DNA of 64,000 nt from NCBI RefSeq assembly GCF_041080815.1, contig NZ_CP160205.1:806001-870000 (forward strand). The letters are read 5' to 3'. This stretch comes from Mucilaginibacter yixingensis. Its GTDB lineage: Bacteria; Bacteroidota; Bacteroidia; Sphingobacteriales; Sphingobacteriaceae. The position numbers and the translations under genes were made by a program. A model generated the notes under the pieces. The model was not told the origin of the DNA. It did no database searches and saw only the letters and a list, made by a program, of their open reading frames with translations. Position 1 is the stretch's first letter, and each line of letters begins with the position of its first letter. This document shows, in pieces, positions 32,928 to 41,550 of the stretch.

Positions 32928-34433
32928 ATGACTAACAACATAAAAACTCTGGGCGAGCTGAAGCAAACAGGCTATCGCAGTCGCTCGGTAAAAGAAGAAT
33001 TACGTGAAAATTTAATAGCCCAGTTGCAAAAAAAGCACGAGGGTGGTTTTGAAGGCATTATCGGTTATGAAGATACCGTGATTCCTGATCTGCAAACGGC
33101 TATCCTGTCGCGCCACAACATTTTGTTGCTGGGTTTGCGCGGTCAGGCCAAAACCCGTATTGCCCGTTTGCTGGTCAATCTGCTGGATGAGTATGTGCCT
33201 TATATAGAAGGATCTGAATTATTTGATGATCCGCTGAATCCTATTTCGTGGTTCGCCCGCAACCAGATTGAGATTCATGGCGATAACACGCCCATCGGCT
33301 GGATCCATCGCTCAGAACGTTATACCGAAAAACTGGCCACGCCGGATGTTACCGTAGCCGATTTGATTGGCGATGTTGACCCAATCAAGGCGGCCACCAT
33401 GAAGTTGACTTATTCGGACGAGCGCGTAATCCACTTCGGGCTCATTCCACGCGCGCACCGCGGCATTTTTGTAATTAACGAGTTGCCCGATCTGCAGGCC
33501 CGTATCCAGGTTTCACTGTTCAATATCCTGCAAGAGAAAGATATCCAGATCCGTGGCTTTAAATTGCGTCTGCCGTTGGATATCCAGTTTGTGTTTACTG
33601 CCAACCCAGAAGACTATACAAATCGCGGCTCTATCGTTACGCCGTTGAAAGACCGTATAGAGAGCCAGATATTAACTCACTACCCACGTTCGGTAGAGAT
33701 TTCGCGCAAGATCACCCAGCAGGAGGCTTTGTTGACAGACGAGCAGCGCGAAGCGGTCGAGGCTGATGGTTTGGTAAAAGACCTGGTAGAGCAAATTGCT
33801 TTTGAGGCCCGTAACTCAGAATATATCGATAAAAAGTCGGGGGTGTCGGCCCGCTTAACTATCTCGGCTTACGAGAACCTGATCAGCAACGCCGAGCGCC
33901 GCATGATCATCAATGGCGAGAAAAGAACCTTTGTACGCATCTCTGATTTTCTGGGTGTTATCCCGGCCATTACCGGTAAAATAGAGCTGGTTTATGAGGG
34001 CGAGCTGGAAGGGCCGGCTAAGGTGGCCAACATTTTGGTTGGTAAAGCCATCAAATCACTGATGCAGCAATTTTTCCCTGACCCAGAGAAAGCCAAGAAA
34101 TCAAAGAAAGCCAATCCGTACGCTCATGTTATCAACTGGTTTAGTGAGGGCAATAACCTGGCACTGATTGATGACTTGCCTGCCGATGAGTACAAAAAAG
34201 AACTTAACGGCGTTACCGGCTTGAAAGATTTGGTAAAACAGTTTCATCCAAACCTGAGCGAGCATCAGCAACTATTGTTGATGGAGTTTGTGCTACACGG
34301 TTTGGCTGAGTTTTCTCAACTCAACAAGGGCTTCCTGGATAATGGCTTCGCTTTTTCAGACATGTTTGATAGCTTGTTTAATCTGGCCCCGGATGAGGAT
34401 GATGATTTGAACGAAGATGACCGACTGTATTAA
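32928..34433 (+). CDS. MoxR/magnesium-chelatase-like AAA+ ATPase
   Basis: A 501-aa ATPase. Walker A is ILLLGLRGQAKTRIARLL (about residues 64-81). The Walker B position reads GIFVINELPDL, with Asn where most AAA+ proteins have Asp before the Glu; I believe this is a family trait. A sensor-1-like FVFTANPEDYTNRG and an arginine-rich lid (SGVSARLTISAYENL) follow. The C-terminus is acidic (DEDDDLNEDD). It is placed after a VWA gene with which it probably forms a two-component chaperone. No chelatase substrate genes are nearby. Confidence 0.9.
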   Translation: MTNNIKTLGELKQTGYRSRSVKEELRENLIAQLQKKHEGGFEGIIGYEDTVIPDLQTAILSRHNILLLGLRGQAKTRIARLLVNLLDEYVPYIEGSELFDDPLNPISWFARNQIEIHGDNTPIGWIHRSERYTEKLATPDVTVADLIGDVDPIKAATMKLTYSDERVIHFGLIPRAHRGIFVINELPDLQARIQVSLFNILQEKDIQIRGFKLRLPLDIQFVFTANPEDYTNRGSIVTPLKDRIESQILTHYPRSVEISRKITQQEALLTDEQREAVEADGLVKDLVEQIAFEARNSEYIDKKSGVSARLTISAYENLISNAERRMIINGEKRTFVRISDFLGVIPAITGKIELVYEGELEGPAKVANILVGKAIKSLMQQFFPDPEKAKKSKKANPYAHVINWFSEGNNLALIDDLPADEYKKELNGVTGLKDLVKQFHPNLSEHQQLLLMEFVLHGLAEFSQLNKGFLDNGFAFSDMFDSLFNLAPDEDDDLNEDDRLY

Positions 34434-34483
34434 GAATTTTTCTAAATTTATAGCGACTTAAACGCACGATTTAAACACACACG

Positions 34484-35773
34484 ATGCCTCATCGGTTATT
34501 GTATCGCATATTTATCGTCTGCATTCTTTTCATCGCCGACTGGTATGTGATGGGAGGGCTGCGTGACGCATTCAAGAAAAAAAACTTCGTCCATAAAAAG
34601 TGGTTTGGCTTTAGCTATGGTGTTTTCTCGTTCGCGTTAACGGTAGGGCTGTTTGCCAGCATATATACCGGATTAGGTGTAGGCTTTAAAGCTGCGCTGA
34701 TGATGGTGTTCTTTTTGTTGCAGATGGCTAAATTCTGCTTCATCCCGTTTATTCTTGCTAATGATCTTCAGCGCATCAGTGATTGGTTTAAAAAGCGCAA
34801 GGCTGCAGCTGGAATACCGCAGGAAGAACAACCCGAGGAGGAACATGTACTGATGGGCCGGTCGGCTTTTTTAATGAAGGCCGGTGTAATGGCATCAACC
34901 GTGCCGCTTATTGCTGTTGCAGCCGGGTTGCGTAGTTGGGCTTATGATTACCAGATAAAAAGGGTAAACCTTTATTTACCCAATCTGCCAAAAGCTTTTG
35001 ATGGTTTGAAATTAGGGCAGTTGTCAGATATCCATAGCGGTAGCTTCTATAATAAAACGGCCGTACAGGGTGGTGTTGATATGCTGCTGAAAGAAAGATG
35101 CGATATGGTTTTCTTCACCGGCGATCTGGTTAATTCTATTGCCAGCGAGATGCGCCATTATCAGGATATCTTTGGCAAAGTTAAAGCCCCGCTGGGTGTG
35201 TACTCGGTGTTTGGTAATCATGATTATGGCGATTATTACGAGTGGTGGAATAACTGGCCGGCTAAAGCCCGAAACCTGCAAAATATGGTGGACATACACC
35301 GGCACATGGGATGGGAATTATTACGTAATGAGAACCGCAGATTGAAAATTGATAACGAGGAAATAGGTATTCTGGGGATGCAAAACTGGGGCGTATTGGG
35401 CGGAAATCCTAAATATGGCGACATGGAATTGACCACCAGAAATACCGATGATTTGCCGGTAAAACTACTCCTCTCGCATGATCCTTCTCATTGGCGTGCC
35501 GAGGTATTGCCAGATTATCCGCAGATAGATATGGTGTTTGCCGGGCATACCCATGGCATGCAATTTGGCGTGCGTACAGACAATTATCAATGGAGCCCCA
35601 TTCAGTATGTTTACCGCGAATGGGCCGGTTTGTACCGCGAAGGGCACCAGCAAATTTATGTAAACGTAGGTTATGGTTTTTTAGGAATGCCTGGAAGGGT
35701 TGGAATATTGCCGGAGATTACGATATTTACATTAAAAGCCGGTACAGACCCGAAGCGTGGTTTAATTTCTTAA
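34484..35773 (+). CDS. membrane metallophosphoesterase
   Basis: A 429-aa protein. About four membrane segments in the first 150 residues are followed by a calcineurin-like phosphoesterase domain. Metal ligands are visible: LSDIHSGSF, FTGDLVNS, GNHDYGDY, LLLSHDPSHW and AGHTHGMQFG. It is of the YkuE/YaeI kind, thought to act on membrane-linked or nucleotide phosphoesters. It starts 50 bp after the ATPase stop and is followed by a UbiA-like gene on the same strand. Confidence 0.93.
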   Translation: MPHRLLYRIFIVCILFIADWYVMGGLRDAFKKKNFVHKKWFGFSYGVFSFALTVGLFASIYTGLGVGFKAALMMVFFLLQMAKFCFIPFILANDLQRISDWFKKRKAAAGIPQEEQPEEEHVLMGRSAFLMKAGVMASTVPLIAVAAGLRSWAYDYQIKRVNLYLPNLPKAFDGLKLGQLSDIHSGSFYNKTAVQGGVDMLLKERCDMVFFTGDLVNSIASEMRHYQDIFGKVKAPLGVYSVFGNHDYGDYYEWWNNWPAKARNLQNMVDIHRHMGWELLRNENRRLKIDNEEIGILGMQNWGVLGGNPKYGDMELTTRNTDDLPVKLLLSHDPSHWRAEVLPDYPQIDMVFAGHTHGMQFGVRTDNYQWSPIQYVYREWAGLYREGHQQIYVNVGYGFLGMPGRVGILPEITIFTLKAGTDPKRGLIS

Positions 35774-35816
35774 CCATCTGAGCTTCCCGTTTGCGGCAGT
35801 GCATTTATCTTAATTC

Positions 35817-36710
35817 ATGAAGAAACTGCTGCATTCTATACTAGACTTTTTTTTGTTTAGCAACGTGTTTATGGCGCTTTGTGCCGTAGCTCAGGCACTT
35901 ATAACGTTTCATTTAGTAGGTTCAAAACCCGTTTACAGTGTGTTGGGCATATTGTTTGCCGGTACATTGGCCGAGTATAATTTTTCTATACTTATTTCAA
36001 AGCCAGATAAGCCACAACAATCGCCGTTTGCAAGGGTGCGCTGGTTTTTTAATCATCACAGGTTAATGGTGTCATTTACCATTGTGTCAGTTTTAATGCT
36101 GATTCCCCTGTTTCTTATTATTTCATTCGAGTCGCGCATTTTGCTGATCTTTTTGGGGTTATTATCTGTAGGGTATAGCCTGCCGCTGTTCAGTATAGGC
36201 GATCATAAGTTTGGCTTACGTCATATCCCCGGCCTTAAGCCATTTCTGATTACGCTGGTATGGACCTTGAGCATTGTATTATTACCCATACTTGAAGCTC
36301 AGGACATGCATCTGGCCTCCATCTCTATGCGCGATACTACTATTTTGATTGCCAAACGCTTCCTGTTTATTGGTGCACTTACCATTCCATTTGATATTCG
36401 CGATCTTTATCATGATAAGCAAACCGGTCTTAAAACCATCCCGGTAGCCTGGGGCGAGAAAAATGCGTATCTGTTTTGCCAGCTATTGCTGGCGGGTTAC
36501 GTGTTTTTGCTGTTTATTTTCAGAAATAGCGGCTTCAGTATCGATTTTTTTGCGCTCACCCTAACTGTAATTCTTACCGGGCGGCTCATCTTTAAATCTA
36601 AGCACAAGAAGGACGAATACTACTATTTTTTCTATATGGATGGTGTGCTTATACTGCAATATGTGGTGCTGGTGGCTTTTAACTTGATATTTAAATATAG
36701 TGGCCTCTGA
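35817..36710 (+). CDS. UbiA-like prenyltransferase family membrane protein
   Basis: A 297-aa protein with about eight membrane helices. The second polar motif FDIRDLYHDKQTGLKTIPV matches the second Asp-rich motif of UbiA enzymes (D-x-x-x-D...G..T.P). The first motif region (AEYNFSILISKPDKPQQ) is degenerate. UbiA enzymes attach prenyl chains to aromatic rings, but many Bacteroidota members of this type are uncharacterised. It overlaps a methyltransferase gene by 11 nt, so the two probably modify the same lipid-soluble molecule. Confidence 0.75.
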   Translation: MKKLLHSILDFFLFSNVFMALCAVAQALITFHLVGSKPVYSVLGILFAGTLAEYNFSILISKPDKPQQSPFARVRWFFNHHRLMVSFTIVSVLMLIPLFLIISFESRILLIFLGLLSVGYSLPLFSIGDHKFGLRHIPGLKPFLITLVWTLSIVLLPILEAQDMHLASISMRDTTILIAKRFLFIGALTIPFDIRDLYHDKQTGLKTIPVAWGEKNAYLFCQLLLAGYVFLLFIFRNSGFSIDFFALTLTVILTGRLIFKSKHKKDEYYYFFYMDGVLILQYVVLVAFNLIFKYSGL

Positions 36711-37332
36711 TTACAGTAACGCGGCCTGGTTTTATGACAACCTTTCGCGCGTTGTGTTCGGTCAGGCGCTGGTGCGGGCGCAAACCCGGTTTTTATCTGC
36801 TATACCGGCTGGCGCAAATGTGCTCATAGCCGGCGGAGGCACAGGTAAACTGCTTGAAAGTATTGCCGCCGTTCATCCACAGAGATTGAAGATTACTTAT
36901 GCCGAGATCTCCTCTAAAATGATAGCTCGCGCCCGTCAAAGAAATGCCGGCCAGAATGAGGTGACGTTTGTAAATGATGCCGTAGAACATGTGGCAGGGC
37001 AGGAGGTATTTGATGTGGTGATAACGCCTTTTCTGCTTGATAGCCTGAATCCCGTGATTTTCCCGCAAGTGTTTAATCACATGCATCAGTTGCTTAAGCC
37101 AGGTGGTATCTGGCTCAATACAGATTTTCAACTTACCGGCAAATGGTGGCAAAAGCCGCTGCTAAAATCTATGTATTTCTTTTTCAGGTTGATGGGATGT
37201 ACCGATACGATATCGTTGCCACAAATTGCCAATCAGTTTCGTCAACTGGACTACGATGTGGTGAAGGAAAAAGGTTTTTATGGCGATTTTATCCTGGCTT
37301 CGGTTTATGAGAAGCAAAAGATTGTTATTTAA
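36700..37332 (+). CDS. SAM-dependent methyltransferase, GTG start
   Basis: A 210-aa class I methyltransferase. VLIAGGGTGKLLESIA is the SAM-binding glycine motif (about residues 35-50), with ITYAEISSKMIARARQR as the following acidic-strand region and FDVVITPFLLDSL as motif IV-like. The GTG start at 36700 overlaps the UbiA-like stop by 11 nt, which is why I accept a non-ATG start. It is translationally coupled to that gene. Quinone or other prenylated aromatic methylation is a guess from context. Confidence 0.88.
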   Translation: MASDYSNAAWFYDNLSRVVFGQALVRAQTRFLSAIPAGANVLIAGGGTGKLLESIAAVHPQRLKITYAEISSKMIARARQRNAGQNEVTFVNDAVEHVAGQEVFDVVITPFLLDSLNPVIFPQVFNHMHQLLKPGGIWLNTDFQLTGKWWQKPLLKSMYFFFRLMGCTDTISLPQIANQFRQLDYDVVKEKGFYGDFILASVYEKQKIVI

Positions 37333-37361
37333 TTAAAACCTGACGTAATCTCCACCAACGG

Positions 37362-37470
37362 GAGAGATCTTTTCAGATCGATATGATGGGATGCATAATC
37401 GAAAAGATTTTTTGTGGCGCCCTCGCTCATTTCCTGCCCTTCGCTTGCTGACAGATCCTTTTATTTCAGA
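37362..37470. repeat. degenerate GATC-containing intergenic repeat
   Basis: CAACGGGAGAGATCTTTTC faces GATTATGCATCCC-type and GAAAAGATTTTTTGTG stretches, then CTCGCTCATTTCCTGCCC. It looks like a decayed member of the GTCATCCCGA family; the GTCAT ends are lost. Confidence 0.45.
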
Positions 37471-37482
37471 TCAATAACTTGC

Positions 37483-38364
37483 TTAATAAGGCTTTCCCGC
37501 TACCAGTGCCTTATTAGCCCGTTTAACCGCCACCTTTTCCCTATACCCGGCATAGCGGCCTTTGAGCGCCATCTTTAGCATGCTGTCTAAACCGCCCTTT
37601 ACGGCTAAGTTATACACGCTGGCGGCCTTGCGGCTAAATGAAGCATCCCAGGCACGCAGACTGAGTGAGAACGAGCCGTCCAGGTATTTCATCCAGTGCC
37701 AGTAGCCGGTAGGCATAAACAGGGTGTCGCCATGTTCCAGTATCACTTCCTGTCCTTCAATGCCGTCAAGTGCGGGGAAGCGTTCAATGTCTGGGTTGAG
37801 CACGTCATAATCTTCCAGCGCGTAGGTAGCGTTGGGTAGGCAGTAGAGGCGTTGTTTCCACTTGTTCTCAAACAAAATAACGTGCTTGCGCCCGCCAAAA
37901 TGGGTATGAAAAATGTGTGGCAGATCAATATCGTAATGCAGAAAAGTAACTGAGTTTGAGCCGCCAAAGAACATGGCCGGCATGCTTTCAATAAAGCCAC
38001 CCATCAAATCTTTGGGGATCACAATATCATCAAGCAATTGCGGCGCCTGTTTGAAAACGTTGAAGAAAAAGATGCGTAGCTCTGTAGGCTGCGATGAAAT
38101 CAGGTCAATGTAATCGCAAAAAGGCATCTCGGCCGCGCGGGTGTTAATGGGTTTTGATGGATCGGCCTTAGAATTATCATACAGCGGCACCACTTTGTCG
38201 CCAATAGTTTGTTTTAGGTAGTCTGTGGTCCACTTTTCGCGTGCGGCCCAGTTTTCTGTCAGTCCGCGAATCACCAGCGGGCGACGGGGCTTTAAGTATT
38301 TTTCGTTGAAATCTTCAGCGTTGATATAATCAACCTGGTCTACCGGGGTTAGCTTAAAGCCCAT
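37483..38364 (-). CDS. JmjC/cupin_8-type Fe(II)/2-oxoglutarate oxygenase, copy 1
   Basis: A 293-aa cytoplasmic protein (starts MGFKLTPVDQVDYINAED). The iron-binding triad is visible as VTFLHYDIDLPHIFHTHF (His-x-Asp) and the distal His in MPTGYWHWMKY. PRRPLVIRG near residue 27 is the cupin_8 entry motif. Such enzymes hydroxylate protein or small-molecule substrates. The next upstream gene is a close paralogue, from tandem duplication. Substrate unknown; no signal peptide. Confidence 0.9.
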   Translation of the reverse strand: MGFKLTPVDQVDYINAEDFNEKYLKPRRPLVIRGLTENWAAREKWTTDYLKQTIGDKVVPLYDNSKADPSKPINTRAAEMPFCDYIDLISSQPTELRIFFFNVFKQAPQLLDDIVIPKDLMGGFIESMPAMFFGGSNSVTFLHYDIDLPHIFHTHFGGRKHVILFENKWKQRLYCLPNATYALEDYDVLNPDIERFPALDGIEGQEVILEHGDTLFMPTGYWHWMKYLDGSFSLSLRAWDASFSRKAASVYNLAVKGGLDSMLKMALKGRYAGYREKVAVKRANKALVAGKPY

Positions 38365-38405
38365 TACAATATCAAGGGGTAAATAGAATAAAATTCAAAT
38401 AAACC

Positions 38406-38413
38406 CAAATTTA
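38406..38413 (-). promoter_or_regulatory. -7 box of cupin_8 copy 1
   Basis: TAAATTTG on the minus strand, 42-49 nt before the start. Same box as at the paralogue, implying the two have separate promoters. Confidence 0.5.
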
Positions 38414-38438
38414 TTGTCAATCAGGAATTAATTTTTTG

Positions 38439-39341
38439 TTAAGAGCCGGGCCTGCGATTGCCACGCGGCTCGCCGGCAGCTAAAGCCTCGTTGGCGCGTT
38501 TAACAGCCAGCCCTTCCTTCCAGCTCATGTAGCGTCCGTTGTAGCGTTTTTTCATCAAATCATCAAACTTACGCTGCACGGTGAGGTTAAAAAGGCTCTG
38601 CGCTTTAATGGCCCATGATTTATCCCAGGCACGCAGCGAGATGGAGAACGAGCCATCCAGATACTTCATCCAATGCCAGAAACCGGTAGGCATAAACAGG
38701 GTATCACCGTGCTCTAGAATAGCTTCCTGGCCCTCTACGCCATCCAGCGCAGGGAACTTATCAAAGTCAGGGCTCTCAATGTTGTAATCCTCTAAAGCGT
38801 AAGTAGCAAAAGGGATGCAGTACAAACGCTCGCGCCACTTGTAATCAAACAAGATAACATGTTTACGGCCATTAAAATGGGTATGGAAAATGTGCGCCAG
38901 GTCAATATCGTAATGCAGGAAGGTTACCGAACCCGCACCGCCGAAAAACATATTAGGGTATTTATCCAAAAAGCCACCCATCAGGTCTGTAGGGGAGCGG
39001 TAATCATTCAACAACCCAGGCGCCTGTTTAATCGGGTCAAACAGAAAAATGCGCAGGTCTGTAGGTTCTTTTTGAATGAGATCAATGTAGTCGGCAAACT
39101 TCATTTCAGCTGCCGATGCATTGATGGGTTTAGAAGGGTCGGCCTTTGAACTATCGTACAGCGGCACCGTTCGGTCACCTACTACTTCTTTCAAATATTC
39201 AAAGGTCCATTTCTGTAAAGCCGGCCAAGTTTCGCTTGCTTTACGGATCACCAGCGGTTTACGTGGGATGAGGTAGTTGTTAACGAAGTCTTCTTTAGTA
39301 ATATGATCGACGCGATCTATGGCCGACAAAATTAAACCCAT
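38439..39341 (-). CDS. JmjC/cupin_8-type Fe(II)/2-oxoglutarate oxygenase, copy 2
   Basis: Paralogue of the neighbouring gene, about 60 percent identical by eye over its full length. It keeps the same iron site (FLHYDIDLAHIFHTHF, MPTGFWHWMKY) and the same KADPSKPIN and EGQEAILEHGDTLFMPTG blocks. The C-terminal tail GEPRGNRRPGS is different. I start at the ATG that gives MGLILSAIDRVD, matching the MGFKL start of copy 1; an ATG 6 nt earlier exists. Differences cluster in the middle (KQAPGLLNDYRSP), where the substrate may sit. Confidence 0.9.
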   Translation of the reverse strand: MGLILSAIDRVDHITKEDFVNNYLIPRKPLVIRKASETWPALQKWTFEYLKEVVGDRTVPLYDSSKADPSKPINASAAEMKFADYIDLIQKEPTDLRIFLFDPIKQAPGLLNDYRSPTDLMGGFLDKYPNMFFGGAGSVTFLHYDIDLAHIFHTHFNGRKHVILFDYKWRERLYCIPFATYALEDYNIESPDFDKFPALDGVEGQEAILEHGDTLFMPTGFWHWMKYLDGSFSISLRAWDKSWAIKAQSLFNLTVQRKFDDLMKKRYNGRYMSWKEGLAVKRANEALAAGEPRGNRRPGS

Positions 39342-39361
39342 GTTCACAAAAAATTAACGTG

Positions 39362-39395
39362 CAAATTTAATTAAACTACGTTTTTTTTAAACAAA
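39362..39395 (-). promoter_or_regulatory. promoter of cupin_8 copy 2
   Basis: TTTG (39395-39392), 22 nt, TAAATTTG (39369-39362) on the minus strand, about 20 nt before the start codon. Confidence 0.65.
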
Positions 39396-39453
39396 CATTG
39401 TGTTTTTTAAATCAAAATGACAATAGATTGCCCCAGTTGTTACAAATGCACAA

Positions 39454-39480
39454 AGCACCGGCCAATTGCTGCCCGGTGCT
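39454..39480 (-). terminator. stem-loop after the threonine synthase gene
   Basis: Perfect 8-bp stem AGCACCGG / CCGGTGCT with an 11-nt loop, 39 nt after the stop. Only a short T-run follows on the minus strand. Confidence 0.6.
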
Positions 39481-39518
39481 CTAACTAAACTAATTTATAA
39501 CAACAGTGCTGGGGTATT

Positions 39519-40517
39519 TCAGGTGATATTTTCCAGGTACTTATAGCCGCTGCCCGTGTTTAACAGCAGCACTTTTTGTCCGCTGCGCAGCCATCCCGTT
39601 GCCTTTAATTGCTTAAAGGCGTGCCATAGTGCTGCGCCTTCGGGGGCAATCAGCATACCTTCATGGCGTGCAATTTCTTTTAATGCGTCGGCCATATCGG
39701 TATCACTTACGCTGAGGGCGGTGCCGCGGCTTTGGTAAAGCACCCGTAGTATCAATCTATCTGCATAAGGTTTGGGTACACGCAGGCCGTTGGCAATAGT
39801 AAAGCCACCATCCATAAATGCAGATACCACTTTCTTGTCCTGAAAAGCCTCCACAATACCTGCGCAGCTTTGCGATTGCACGGCCACCATCTGTGGCCGT
39901 TTCGGACCGATCCAGCCCAGGCGCTCCAGCTCATCAAACGCTTTCCAGATGCCTATCAGGCCGGTGCCACCGCCGGTGGGGTACAGAATTACGTCTGGCA
40001 GTTGCCAGTCAAATTGCTCGGCAATTTCATAGCCCATGGTTTTTTTGCCTTCCAGTCGGTAAGGTTCTTTCAGGGTCGATACCTGAAACCAGCCGTTCTT
40101 CAGCGCCTCTTCATTAGCCAGCCTGCCGCAATCGCTGATTGATCCATCAACCTCAATTACTTCAGCACCATAAAGGCGGCATTCATCTTTAAAAAGCTGT
40201 GGTGTTTGTACCGGCAGGTAAACGATGGCCCGTATACCTGCCCGCGCGGCGTAGGCGGCTAAAGCGCCGCCGGCGTTGCCTGCAGTTGGGGTCACAATGG
40301 TATTAATACCCAGTTCTTTAGCTTTAGATACCGCCATGCCAATACCCCGGGCCTTGAACGAGCCCGTTGGATTGCCGGCTTCGTCTTTCCACATCACTTC
40401 TATATCGCCGGTTTGGCTGCGCAGGTTTTGCAGTGGCAGGATAGGCGTAAAGCCCTCGCCCAGCGTAACAATATTTGCCGGATCAATTACCGGCAAAAAC
40501 TCGCGGTAGCGCCACAT
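39519..40517 (-). CDS. threonine synthase, N-terminus apparently truncated
   Basis: A PLP enzyme converting phosphohomoserine to threonine. The Schiff-base lysine is in NPTGSFKARG (about residue 53), with PTAGNAGGALAAYAARAG and the phosphate loop YPTGGGTGLIG. The catalytic fold is intact from VTLGEGFTPI onward. Upstream in the same frame, family-like sequence continues (CNSSLFAEYRFAENTLTKDD) back to 40598, but a TAA stop is met at 40604-40606 and no ATG lies between. The usual N-terminal zinc-ribbon CxxC is therefore absent in this frame. The ATG at 40517 is the only standard start. Confidence 0.85.
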   Translation of the reverse strand: MWRYREFLPVIDPANIVTLGEGFTPILPLQNLRSQTGDIEVMWKDEAGNPTGSFKARGIGMAVSKAKELGINTIVTPTAGNAGGALAAYAARAGIRAIVYLPVQTPQLFKDECRLYGAEVIEVDGSISDCGRLANEEALKNGWFQVSTLKEPYRLEGKKTMGYEIAEQFDWQLPDVILYPTGGGTGLIGIWKAFDELERLGWIGPKRPQMVAVQSQSCAGIVEAFQDKKVVSAFMDGGFTIANGLRVPKPYADRLILRVLYQSRGTALSVSDTDMADALKEIARHEGMLIAPEGAALWHAFKQLKATGWLRSGQKVLLLNTGSGYKYLENIT

Positions 40518-40853
40518 GTTGGTGGGACGGTTTAGCAGATCATCTTTGGTAAGTGTGTTTTCTGCAAACCGGTATTCGGCAAAAAGTGATGAGTTGCAAA
40601 TGGGTTAAAAGCGAGCCCGTGCCAATGTGCGTCAATGGCATGTGTATCATAAAAGCAGGGTGTTACTTTGTTAATGTTTAGTTAATCCAACAACAATTTA
40701 AGTATTAAAACAGCAAATAGTATTGGTTTGACGGCACTTTCATTCACGAAAAATTTTGATAATCTATAACCCGCGGTTATACCGCATTGTTAACAGGTAA
40801 TTGGCCCGGGACGTATGAAATGTTGTATCTTTGTTAAGTAAATGTTAGAGCTT
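40518..40853. other. intergenic region with remnant 5' end of the threonine synthase frame
   Basis: 40518-40603 still reads as threonine-synthase-like protein in frame with the downstream gene. The rest is AT-rich and holds the promoter of the next, divergent lipoprotein gene at 40801-40833. No other gene is seen. Confidence 0.55.
40801..40833 (+). promoter_or_regulatory. promoter of the small lipoprotein gene
   Basis: TTG at 40801-40803 and TATCTTTG at 40826-40833, about 20 nt before the start codon at 40854. Confidence 0.65.
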
Positions 40854-41348
40854 ATGAAAAACCTGATTTTCATTGTCTTACTTGCTTTAACATCGGCCTT
40901 GGCCAGTTGTAGCCATACCGAAAAAAAGCAGTCGGCCCCGGCCGAGGCTGTGGTGGTTAATAAGGCCACAGCCAGTAAAGATACGCTAACCGTGCAGGGG
41001 AAGTGGATCATTTTCTTTCAACCATCCCAGGCTGACTATGCCGAAATGCAACGCAATGGTGTGGACAGTAACTTCTTTACCATTGCCTCCCAGTTTAGTA
41101 CTTACCGTGATACGATGGTCGACTCATTAAAAAAGACCAAATGGGCCGATATGATCCAGCTGAATGAGCGACGCTACTTGGTCATTAAACTAAACAATGG
41201 CAAAAAGGTGGTGTTTGACCGCACTAAGTCTAACGATATGGTTGGCATGATCTTAACCGATGGTAAACAGAGCCCGGATATAGAGTCGGGCGTGTCTAAT
41301 AATAGGGTTTGGTGGGCCGCTATTAACTGGTTTTTTGGGGAGAAGTAA
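40854..41348 (+). CDS. hypothetical lipoprotein
   Basis: A 164-aa precursor starting MKNLIFIVLLALTSALASCS, a lipoprotein signal with the lipobox LASC. An ATG four codons upstream is possible, but the ATG at 40854 gives the usual n-region. The mature domain (VQGKWIIFFQPSQADYAEMQ) looks like a small lipocalin-like or stress-response beta-barrel pattern, but I cannot name a family. Single gene with its own promoter, followed by a long palindromic repeat. Confidence 0.78.
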   Translation: MKNLIFIVLLALTSALASCSHTEKKQSAPAEAVVVNKATASKDTLTVQGKWIIFFQPSQADYAEMQRNGVDSNFFTIASQFSTYRDTMVDSLKKTKWADMIQLNERRYLVIKLNNGKKVVFDRTKSNDMVGMILTDGKQSPDIESGVSNNRVWWAAINWFFGEK

Positions 41349-41364
41349 GCCCGGTTTACCTTGT

Positions 41365-41542
41365 TGTCATTCCGAACGAACTTGCCCGGGGATGTGTGAT
41401 GGAGTGAGGAGGAATCTTGTAAGAGCGATAGCAGAAGATCTTAGACGTTTGATGTATTGCAGTGCCAAGGTTGCAACTGTATAAGATTTCTCGTCGCTCT
41501 CACGCTCATTGCCCGCCCTAGGCTCACTCGAAATGCCATGAC
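41365..41542. repeat. long GTCATTCCGA palindromic intergenic repeat
   Basis: Begins TGTCATTCCGAACGAAC and ends TCGAAATGCCATGAC. Contains GAGGAATCTTGTAAGAGCG facing a matching CTTATACAGTT-type arm and AAGATCTTAGACG. At about 178 bp it is the longest and least perfect of the family, and it ends 9 bp before the hemW stop. Confidence 0.75.
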
Positions 41543-41550
41543 GGGATGGG

